Origin: Enoplosus armatus
Taxonomy: Eukaryota; Chordata; Actinopteri; Centrarchiformes; Enoplosidae
Reading direction: 5' to 3'
NCBI RefSeq assembly: GCF_043641665.1
Contig: NC_092196.1
Span: 14,629,692 to 14,693,691, forward strand
DNA: 64,000 nucleotides
A model generated the notes under the pieces. That model was not told the DNA's origin. It saw nothing but the letters and a program-made list of their open reading frames with translations, and did not search any database. Positions 38,322-48,163 of this stretch are shown here, one piece after another. Position 1 is the first letter of the stretch; every line of letters starts with the position of its first letter. The translations under genes were made by a program, and so were the position numbers.

Positions 38322-41315
38322 GGCTGACTTTTTTAAATTCAATTTTGCATGGCTTTACAATGAAAATGGTGCTTTTTAATGTTTTTGTGCTTGGAGAATC
38401 AGTTTCATATTTCTTTAAAGCCAAGGGGCATGGTCTGCTCTGCATGCAGGTTTGTGCACTTCTGCTCATGCTTGGTCGCTGTAGCTTCAAGAAAGCATAA
38501 TCCCATCAACTTCTTTTAAAGCTCTACAATATTGTTATATTAACAAATGGTACATTTACTCAAGAAATCAGGTTACTTAGAGAAATCAGGGAACGCAAGT
38601 AATCGGGGAATGCGTTTACATGCACTGTAGTAACCTGAGTACTGTAAATCTGTGTATATGTGCAGCAGGTCAGTGATCAAATTTCTCCCCTATCCCCCAA
38701 CGTATTTTGGGCATGACTCACTTATTTTAAATGTTTGAATGTTGCTTCCTGAAATTGTTTTGGTGTTTGTGTTGGATAAGACTGATGGCACCGTGAGAGG
38801 ACAGACAGACAGAGCACAGCTTTTCCTCAACAAATAGTCCAATGTTCAGCAGTGGAAACCTGCTTGTTCAGACTTCTAGATGCAACTTTGTGTTTCAGTT
38901 TCAGTTTCAGTCAGACTTTGGATGGAATTACTTGGAATCAGTACTCATCTGTATTCTTTTGTACTGTAATATGGAGACTAAAACTGAACTGAAAGAAGAA
39001 TATATATTGGACATAATTATATATTAGACATAATACATTTAATAAGCAGTGGGTTTGTCAGCATGTTGTAGAGTTCTTCTGCCCCCAAGTGGCCAAAAAG
39101 TGAATGCCTTTGCGTATGCCTTTGGTCTGTCAGTAGCTGCACTCTTCTGGAAAAAAGATCTATTTTTATTACTTAAACAAATCGTCTGATGGCAAATTAT
39201 AGGAGATGTATGACTGGGTACAACTTAATGGTACTGATCCAACAGCCATTGTGGCCTTAGTGCTTGCTTGTTGCCTAACTCTAACCCAAGACCATATTTT
39301 AAGGCACAAATTGAGTTGCTGCTCATGATGTTTTTGTCCACTCAGTTATATTTTGTTTCTATTTTGTACTCCAAACTTTCCAGACAGTAATATACAGCCA
39401 CAGTAATTACTTGAGAGTGCTCTGAACACTGCAATGGGGCACAATGTTGATAGTGAGTTTTTTTTTTTACTGTTATTATACATTTTTGTGTATGCATAAA
39501 TTATGCTCATTTCATGTTCTGTGAAATAATTTTACCAAATCTCTTTTGTATGCTCTCGAATGTTGAATTATTTTTGCACTGAAAAGATTAACCATGTCAT
39601 TTCTGTGATGTGCCCATGATTTCATATAAGACCATCTGTTGCTTTATTGAAATTACCTGAATATGAGCCACTAAATCCTGTGTTAGACATACAGTAGTTT
39701 GTCTGATGTACCAGTAAAAAAGGGACAGTTAAAGTGAGAGATGTCATTTTGAAGGGAATATAATATAAAATGTTTATGTAATGTGTGCATGAGCAGCTTT
39801 GCATCTTGCGCATACATCAGTTGTTAAATTAAGCCAACTTCTCTGTCAGTGACATCCTTAGGCAGAATACTGATTGAGGCAAAGTCAAACCAGTGTCTTT
39901 CATCACTATGTTTCACTGCCACCTTTTGTCAACCCCCTTGGACCCCCCTCTTTCCCTCTCTGTCTCTCATTCAATCTGGCTTACATTATACAGTGCTGAG
40001 ACTGCCATACTAATTAGTCCTGAACAAAGTGAATGTAAAGGAGAGCATTTGTTATCCTGCCTGCAGTTGCCAATATAAACCTATTTTTTCTGGAACCATG
40101 TTCTTTATGTTCAGTCCCTGTCATTCCCACTAAAGGTTTTCTTTTTTTTTCAGAAAGCACTGTTTGTGTATGCTCTGACTGTGTTGCTATAACAACCTGG
40201 CAGACTGGATATTGTTCAATTTGTCATGGAGTTAAAAAAAAAGTTTTATTATAGACACACAAGCTTAACATATTTCTCCAGAGAACTTGCAGAAAGAGCA
40301 GCATATTCAAAGTGAAGCGAGCATGAGCTGTAATCTGTGCATTGAGATTCCCAGCTGTGCTCTCCACAAATACACCAGAAAGCATCCGATTACTTGCTCA
40401 CTTGCACTGCAGCCGCGGTCAGAGTGGATATGCTGTGTAGCATTCTGGTCACAGTGTGAGTCTAACAAGCTGCATGCTGCATAACACCAATACTACTGCC
40501 TGCTGGGATTTCACAAAGCATGGAGTTCAGAAACAATAGGAGACAAGCATGCAGGCAGAACTGAAAACAGGCTTTTGTTCACAGCCAGTCAGGGTTTGAC
40601 AACAAGATAAGACATTAAATCATGGTTTGAAAGCAAAAGCATGGCCACACCTAAGGCTGGAATGTAGAGAGCATTAAAAACACATCAAACCCTTGCCTCT
40701 GTATAATAAATAATGAAGGTGTAGTTCAGATTTACGTCTATATCCAAGAAGATTTACATGGGTCAAAGGTCATTCCATCAGTTTAGAGAGGAAGGGAAAG
40801 TTTGGGCTACAGAAGCAGTTCAATGATTTGAACTTGATAATGCTATAACATTGTCAGGCATCTCAATTTTTGTAAATGTTTTAGTATACTTCAAAGGTGA
40901 CAACTTTTCATTTTGGCAACCACACTTTGGTGTACTAAGACTGTAATAAATCGTTATTGAAAATGGAAAATATATGTATTCATGTTATATCCTAACCACA
41001 GCATTATCTCCACACTAGTCCTGTGGTAATGTGTCTACATTATTGCGAGTGAGTCATTAGCTGTGGTGTCTGTAGGCCTATAATTTCCTGCTAAAATGCT
41101 TATAAGATCAATGCAGTACAAAGGATTGGGCTGTGTTTTTTCAGAGGCCTACCACCTGTTAAATTTCCCTCTTTCCCTTTTACCCCCCACCCCCAAAGTC
41201 AGCTGGGATGAAGGGGGCCCTTTTGTTCCAACATAGTTCCCTGCAGAGTAGCCAAGCTTGTTCAAGTTGGAATTTTCTTTCTCTTGCCTCTTAATCGACG
41301 GCTCAGTGAAATAAC
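38322..41315. other. Spacer between ICAM-like genes 3 and 4
   Basis: About 3 kb containing the gene 3 3' UTR and intergenic DNA. It is AT-rich with no supported exon. Around 38530-38670 there is a CAAGAAATCAGGTTACTTAG-type repetitive phrase that looks like a dispersed repeat but cannot be bounded. Confidence 0.55.
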
Positions 41316-43162
41316 ATGGGAAACAACTCGCTCCAATGGATCCTGACGCTTTGCATGTTTTGCTCAGGTAAAATGTTTTTGGGCAACATGTTTTTCTCTC
41401 ACTTGTTGGGGTTATAGATGCCGTCTGGTGCAGTGTTTTCTCATGGAAATAGTGGTGTAGTGATAAATGAAAGCGTAGGCTAACAATGACCTGTAGTCGG
41501 TGATAACATACATACACATAAATGTATCTATATTCCTGGATGGTGTTTGATGCAGTAAGTGTTTTATGAAGATCTAGTGATAAACGAAAGCGTAGATATA
41601 TAGATAACGACCATCAGTGGAACAAGTTCAAGCACTGGTTTATTTTTATTTTATTAGACCATTCAAACTAATATGGTGTGTATTATAGATCTTTGTAACC
41701 TAAAAAATGCCTATTTGTATTTTGGTAGCGACACTATAATCATGACGGGCTAAACTGAAGGTTTCAATCTGGATAGATTAAGTAGGCCTACATGTTGTTT
41801 CCATAAAAAACAAATAAACAATTAGCAAGATAGCTATGAATTTACTATTATAAACAGGTGTAGCCTATGTCAGATGATGTTAGGCCTATTTGGCTATCGC
41901 TGATGTATTACTGGTTTTCCGTGTGTTGTAACAGGGTTGCATAATAGGTACCTACAGCCAGCTTGTGTACATAAAATATGAAAGTGCTCTAAGAGGAGAG
42001 AAGGGGTGGTGATGAGGCAGGCTGTACTGATGGTGACTGCTGCTGTATGTCTCAGTGTCAGGTGAAGGTTGCTCCCTAATCCTCAAGCCCTCCAGGGTCG
42101 TGGTGGGCTTTGGGGAGCCGGTGGCAGTCAGCTGTGAGGCCGCTCGCCCGGTACGTGTCCTCGGCTGGGAATCGGCCATCAGTGCCGCTCACACTCAACA
42201 CGACCTGTCCGTCCAGTGGAAGGTCGACAGTCTCATTGATTGGATAGAGGAGCCTATCTGTTATGGTGTGTTTTTCACAGCTCCGAGACAGTGCGAGGAG
42301 AAACTCAACCTCGTCCTCTACAGTGAGTCGATTTTAACACAGTGTAGAAATGCATGACTCACATAAACTCGTTTGAATGACGTGAACTTTGTGTATTATT
42401 CATTTAGAAACCCCAGATAGCGTCTCCATCAGGCCTGTGAACCACACTGGCCCTATGGTGGAAGGAAAGGAGTACCAGCTGCTCTGCGAGGTGCAGAATA
42501 TCGCTCCTGTTCAGTACCTCACCCTGAGGTGGTACCGAGGACAGACTGAGGTTTATAACCACTCCTTCTCCGACCTCACATCTTCCTCGCCTGTCCAAGT
42601 GTCCTCTATCCTCCTGATCACACCAACCAAAGCCGAGAATGGAGCACAGTACTGGTGTGCGGCAGTGCTGGAGCTTGGACCAGAGGGACCACATCCACCT
42701 CCTACTGTGACCTCGGAGCCTCTTAATGCCTCTGTGTACTGTAAGTCATGACTCATAGTCAAGTCTCATATGTTTAATACATTGAAGGGGGTACATCTAA
42801 TCCCTGTGATCTTTTCTCTAGTTCCCCCAACGTTCCTCAGCCATGAACCAGAGGTTTTGGACCTTATAGCGGGTGCTGAAATGTCCTTGAACTGCACTGC
42901 CTCAGGAAACCCCACACCTGTGTACAGCTGGCAATCCTCCCATCCCATTCAGGAGAGGACGGAGGACGAAGCAGTTCTTACCTCCTCCTCACTGCTCCCA
43001 GGGACCTACACCTGTACTGCCTCCAATACACTGGAGAAGAAGAGCAAGCAGTTCATTGTCAAGGCCAAAGGTAGAAGGGAGCTCTGAAGTTCACATGTGC
43101 AATTTATCTCTATACTCTGCGTTCTAATCGGCATCTTCTTTTGCTTTCACTTAGGTGTTTGA
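41316..43162 (+). CDS. ICAM-like gene 4: three Ig domains, predicted secreted
   Basis: ICAM-type protein of 300 aa. Exons: 41316-41367 (signal peptide), 42062-42322 (D1; an in-frame acceptor at 42056 is also possible), 42408-42740 (D2), 42822-43070 (D3), 43155-43162 (GV then TGA). All introns are phase 1. D1 carries the N-terminal Cys, SCEAAR and LGWES. D2 begins KTPDSVSI with LTLRWYRGQ and YWCAAVLELGPEGPH. D3 has LNCTASGNPTPVYSWQ and GTYTCTASNTLEKK and is closest to D3 of gene 3. Where gene 3 has a membrane exon, this gene reaches a stop two codons after the splice. If the intron is retained, the frame also stops, after five residues. No hydrophobic anchor is visible. AATAAA at 43640 and 43651 suggests the transcript ends near 43.67 kb. 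Confidence 0.8.
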
Positions 43163-43639
43163 AACAAGAGATCTTGAGATGGGATCAGATGACCACATTG
43201 GACATACAAGGAGAATTCGACTGAGTGGATTTTACTGTTGCAGCTTTGGAGATGGAAATGACAATGCATTCATGACTCAACAGATATTTATGAGGATCTT
43301 GCTATCAGGCAGAATTAGATGATCTGAATATACTATGTTTGGTAACTGTCATTTAATTTGTCAGTATGTTCACATGAACATGTATTGTGAGATAGATTGG
43401 TGGTTTAGGATATAATTCACTTTTTATGCTTTTCACGTGATATCCTGTATCTAATTTATATTTTTGCTAGACTTATTTTCGTATTAATGAAATCATCTTG
43501 TAACATTACAAATGTGTAGCTACTCTTGAAATAGCAATGATGACTACATCATTAATGTATCAACTTTAATACTGAATGGTAAAGATCAGCAAGCCACTAC
43601 TGTAAATATGAACTGTTTCTTGATTTGCTTATCGTTATG

Positions 43640-43656
43640 AATAAAAGTTAAATAAA
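43640..43656 (+). terminator. Poly(A) signals of ICAM-like gene 4
   Basis: Two AATAAA hexamers (43640-43645 and 43651-43656) lie about 480 bp after the stop codon. Confidence 0.6.
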
Positions 43657-43982
43657 AAACATTGTTTTTCACTTATTTATTATAATAAGATTATTAGTAT
43701 TAGTATTAATGATAGTCGTGACTGTTACATCGTGACATAAAAGCAGGAGAGCACTGCAATGCTAAAATTATGGTTACACTGTGAAGCAGAGCAGCGTCTC
43801 ATAATGCTATTTGCATATTAGGGCTTTTCATTAAAAACTACATTTGATAAGTTTTGTTCAAAGCAATATTTATTTGTGGCATTAATTCTTTAGTCATTTG
43901 ACTGTCTGTGGTGCACTGATCTGGGACCACCGGGTGTCGCTGTTGCACTTTTTCAGAGATAATTTCATTCGCTATGGGCATG

Positions 43983-44115
43983 TCACGTGACCAAAACATA
44001 ACCTCGCAGTCGCAAGTGAAAGGAGGAAGTGGCATTAGCTGCTTACATTAGTAAACGACCTTTCATTTGAGACCTCACCATAAGACGTCCATGCAACTAC
44101 CCTGATTGATAAAAG
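43983..44115 (+). promoter_or_regulatory. Candidate CMC4 promoter and 5' UTR exon
   Basis: A palindromic TCACGTGA E-box lies at 43983-43990. A possible donor, AAAAG|GTGGGAG, follows at 44115/44116. The CMC4 start codon sits three bases after a CAG acceptor at 44201-44203, which implies a non-coding upstream exon of this kind. The exon borders are inferred. Confidence 0.35.
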
Positions 44116-44205
44116 GTGGGAGTCAGTCTTTGTGATGCAGTGCCTGATATGTATTTGTTTACTACAAGTGGACAACTTCTAAAAACTGTCTGTTGCCTTT
44201 CAGGT

Positions 44206-44480
44206 ATGCCACAGAAAGACCCGTGTCAAAAGCAAGCATGTGCAATTCAAAAGTGTTTACAAGGTACATAAAACAGTAACTTCAATGCCATTAAATGTTG
44301 TTAAAGCAAATAATCATTTAGCTAACTCCGCCCCTTCCTGCAGCTAACAAATACGTGGAGAGCATGTGTGAGGACGTGATCAGGGAGATGCGGCGCTGCT
44401 GTGAGACGCAGGCTGGAAGCTCCATCTGCTGCTCCGGGTTCAAGGACTCAAAACCCACGGAGAACAAAATTAACACATAG
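44206..44480 (+). CDS. cmc4: CMC4, twin CX9C mitochondrial intermembrane-space protein
   Basis: Small cysteine-rich protein of 64 aa (the mammalian protein is 68 aa). Exons: 44206-44263 and 44344-44480, phase-1 intron of 80 bp. It begins MPQKDPCQKQAC, the hallmark of CMC4 (p8MTCP1). Cysteines at 7/17, 28/38 and 39/49 are each separated by nine residues, as expected for the CHCH-type fold oxidised by the MIA40 import system. In mammals CMC4 shares a locus with MTCP1 on the X chromosome. Here it stands alone between ICAM-like gene 4 and CDC37, and no MTCP1-like frame is visible. ATTAAA at 44749 may be its poly(A) signal. Confidence 0.92.
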
Positions 44481-44943
44481 CTCCCTGTGGGATGTTTTTG
44501 ATGGGAATAATGGTACAAACATTGTGTCAATGTTTTATAGTACACACACAGTCTCTCATAGACATTTTGACATGTCATTGCAGAAAGGCACATACGTACC
44601 ACTGGCCCTGGAGCTGGCACATACAGTATATGGAGTGTAGTAATTATTAATTACACGTGTATTTGACAGGCCAAAATGTCACACCTCTCTGGCACAGTCA
44701 CAACATTAAATTGAACATTATACTGGAAGCTTTCAAATGTAATATTCATTAAAGGGAAGTTTGACTGAATTATTTTCTGCTGCTTTTCATGTCATTGTGT
44801 CCACACCCTGTATGATGCAAATGTTTGTGCATGTCAGCAATGAGCTACTGGGACACTCGACTTGTCAAAGGCCCTGCACACCCACACAGGTGATTTAAAT
44901 AGTTTCTGGCTGATTGGACCTACAGACTACATATACTCAGGAC

Positions 44944-44945
<2 letters not shown>

Positions 44946-44974
<29 letters not shown>
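44946..44974. repeat. (GT)n microsatellite
   Basis: Perfect GT run of about 29 bp. Confidence 0.93.
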
Positions 44975-44976
<2 letters not shown>

Positions 44977-45356
44977 AGACTCTGCTTGATTGACATCTCC
45001 CTGACTCTCCTGTTGTTGCACCTGTTAGGGCAGACAAATTACATTGTTATTATTCTCATTAGTAGGGTACATTGAGTCTGGTGACCTGGGTGCAGTTTTT
45101 AAGAGACACATTTTTATATGCAAATGGAAAATCACTGAAAGTAAAGCAGTTCCAGCTTTTGTTTGCACACCTCAAACATACATGCAGACAAACAAACAGT
45201 TGTAATGTGAAATGACTCCAGCACCATGAATCGTCTCATCATCATGTGCAGGAAATACAGTTTATTTTAAGTTTGATTGGCTTTGAGCCTGTTTTGTACC
45301 AATACACTGTCTACTGAATGTGTTGTCATTAGATAATTGGGTATTTCTGTCTCTTA

Positions 45357-46991
45357 CAGTGCATCCGGAAAGTATTCACGGCGCTTCACTTTTTCCACAT
45401 TTTGTTATGTTACACCCTTATTCCAAAATGGATTAAATTAATTTTTTTCCTCAAAATTCTACACACAACACCCCATAATGACAATGTGAAAAAAGTTTTT
45501 TTGAAATTTTTGCAAATTTATTAAAAATAAAAAACTAAGAAATCACATGTACATAAGTATTCACAGCCTTTGCCATGAAGCTCAAAATTGAGCTCAGGTG
45601 CATCCTGTTTCCACTGATCACCCTTGAGATGTTTCTGCAGCTTAATTGGAGTCCACCTGTGGTAAATTCAGTTGATTGGACATGATTTGGAAAGGCACAC
45701 ACCTGTCTATATAAGGTCCCACAGTTGACAGTGCATGTCAGAGCACAAACCAAGCATGAAGTCAAAGGAATTGTCTGTAGACCTCCGAGACAGGATTGTC
45801 TCGAGGCACAAATCTGGGGAAGGTTACAGAAAAATTTCTGCTGCTTTGAAGGTCCCAATGAGCACAGTGGCCTCCATCATCCGTAAGTGGAAGAAGTTCG
45901 GAACCACCAGGACTCTTCCTAGAGCTGGCCGGCCATCTAAACTGAGTAATCGGGGGAGAAGGGCCTTAGTCAGGGAGGTGACCAAGAACCCGATGGTCAC
46001 TCTGTCAGAGCTCCAGAGTTCCTCTGTGGAGAGAGGAGAACCTTCCAGAAGGACAACCATCTCTGCAGCTATCCACCAATCAGGCCTGTATGGTAGAGTG
46101 GCCAGACGGAAGCCACTCCTTAGTAAAAGGCACATAGCAGCCCGCCTGGAGTTTGCCAAAAGGCACCTGAAGGACTCTCAGACCATGAGAAACAAAATTC
46201 TCTGGTCTGATGAGACAAAGATTGAACTCTTTGGTGTGAATGCCAGGCGTCACGTTTGGAGGAAACCAGGCACCGCTCATCACCAGGCCAATACCATCCC
46301 TACAGTGAAGCATGGTGGTGGCAGCATCATGCTGTGGGGATGTTTTTCAGCGGCAGGAACTGGGAGACTAGTCAGGATAGAGGGAAAGATGAATGCAGCA
46401 AAGTACAGAGACATCAAGGTAACATGGATGAAAACCTGCTCCAGAGCGCTCTTGACCTCAGACTGGGGCGACGGTTTATCTTTCAGCAGGACAACGACCC
46501 TAAGCACACAGCCAAGATATCAAAGGAGTGGCTTCAGGACAACTCTGTGAATGTCCTTGAGTGGCCCAGCCAGAGCCCAGACTTGAATCCGATTGAACAT
46601 CTCTGGAGAGATCTGAAAATGGCTGTGCACCGACGCTTCCCATCCAACCTGATGGAGCTTGAGAGGTGCTGCAAAGAGGAATGGGTGAAACTGCCCAAAG
46701 ATAGGTGTGCCAAGCTTGTGGCATCATATTCAAAAAGACTTGAGGCTGTAATTGCTGCCAAAGGTGCATCAACAAAGTATTGAGCAAAGGCTGTGAATAC
46801 TTATGTACATGTGATTTCTCAGGTTTTTTATTTTTAATAAATTTGCAAAAATCTTTTTTCACGTTGTCATTATGGGGTGTTGTGTGTAGAATTTTGAGGA
46901 AAAAAATGAATTTAATCCATTTTGGTATAAGGCTGCAACATAACAAAATGTGGAAAAAGTGAAGCGCTGTGAATACTTTCCGGATGCACTG
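45357..46991 (+). mobile_element. Tc1-like transposon 2
   Basis: A 1635-bp element flanked by TA (45355-45356 and 46992-46993). It ends in CAGTGCATCCGGAAAGTATT and its complement, with inverted repeats of about 210 bp (45357-45573 and 46782-46991). Termini and transposase differ clearly from the element at 31524, so this is another Tc1 family. It lies between CMC4 and CDC37. Confidence 0.95.
45735..46783 (+). pseudogene. Tc1-like transposase, frame-disrupted
   Basis: DDE transposase. From the ATG at 45735 the N-terminal paired-like DNA-binding region (RIVSRHKSGEGYRKIS ... RAGRPSKLSN) and the first catalytic region ([13 protein letters not shown]) are intact. An indel near 46418-46430 breaks the frame. 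The C-terminal part, with [11 protein letters not shown] and [11 protein letters not shown], continues in another frame to the stop at 46781-46783. All three acidic catalytic positions survive but in two frames, so the copy should be inactive without repair. Confidence 0.92.
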
Positions 46992-47564
46992 TATACAGTG
47001 AAGTTCTCTCTGTTTGACTGTGCTTGTCAGGCCTGCGCAACTTATGTATCAGTCTAGTAAGAGGCTCTTGATTGCTGGACTGATGCCTAAACAAGAAATG
47101 TACCACATCAACTGTTTAATTATTTGTGTGTCAATGTGAAACATCTACATTTCAAAATAAAAGAGGAAAGAGGCAAAACTGACTTTTTTCAAATTTTTGA
47201 CATGCCAGGAATATACATTTACGCAGACTTGAATGAATGGCATGCGCACTGTATGAACAAGTTTTACTATTGCACTCTGGAGTAGTTCAAGGGCAAATCC
47301 CTTGCAGAGAAAGACACATTTTTTCTCCAGCATAAGTGTATCCATAAGTGCAATACATTCATTTGGATTTAGATCTGTATTCATCATTCATTTTAAAAAT
47401 AGAATTAAGAAATTAGTCTTGTCAATCATTTTATCCTCTTCTCTGAGAGAAGAGTGAACAACATTAGAATAAGATAATGTTTTACTATATAGTTGTTTAC
47501 CTCATGAAAGAACAACTTTGAGAATAATGAACTTTATTTATGATACTGCATTGCTACATAAGAA

Positions 47565-47590
47565 AACACACACACACACACACACACACA
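47565..47590. repeat. (CA)n microsatellite
   Basis: Perfect CA run of about 26 bp. Confidence 0.92.
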
Positions 47591-47849
47591 TAGAAAAGAG
47601 CTGAAAAAAACATTACGGCGAAAACATATATTGAAATATAATATAATTACTTGTATGTGCACCATTAATGTACAGGATGTGTACACCTCCTTGGCCAATA
47701 AAGCAGATTCAGAAATAAATAAACGATATTAAAATTTTAATAAATTCTACATTTTGTTAGAGACCATGAAGATGTACTTCTGTTAAATTAATTTATGAAT
47801 GTGACAAACAACAGTGTTGATAAAGGGCTGATGAAGGCAAAGCTCGTCT

Positions 47850-47946
47850 TTTCTTCCGGTGTCGCCATACGTCCGCGTGACGCAGTGACGCGCTGACGTC
47901 AAACGGAAATGGGCAGCAGCTCTTCTTTCTAGAAATCTGTAGCAGT
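47850..47946 (+). promoter_or_regulatory. CDC37 promoter with ETS, CRE and heat-shock motifs
   Basis: A CpG-rich island lies 220-310 bp before the CDC37 start codon. It holds an ETS-type CTTCCGGT (47853-47860), a perfect cAMP-response palindrome TGACGTCA (47894-47901) and a TTCTAGAA core (47937-47944). The last fits the nTTCnnGAAn heat-shock element, within a longer TTTCTAGAAA palindrome. A heat-shock element would make sense for an Hsp90 co-chaperone. Function is inferred. Confidence 0.5.
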
Positions 47947-48163
47947 TTCTGGCTAGCCCACGCTAGGTAGCTTTATCTGAGTTTGTGTTGGCTAAACACA
48001 GCCAGCCGCTGTATTGAACACAAATAGACATTTCTGAGAAGTGCAGCGTTCTTGTGTTATATGCGTTTTTGATTGAAGACTCGGGTTTGCTTCGTTAAGC
48101 CCTCTATCTTCACCGAGTCATATTTCAAGCTAACGCTGTTTGCGTTAGGTACTTGCTGGCATA

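Noticed and set aside
46256..46783. A separate 175-aa gene
   Set aside because: It is the C-terminal half of the frame-disrupted transposase that starts at 45735.
45824..46946. Several - strand open frames inside Tc1-like transposon 2
   Set aside because: They are antisense shadows of the transposase; the + strand carries the DDE motifs.
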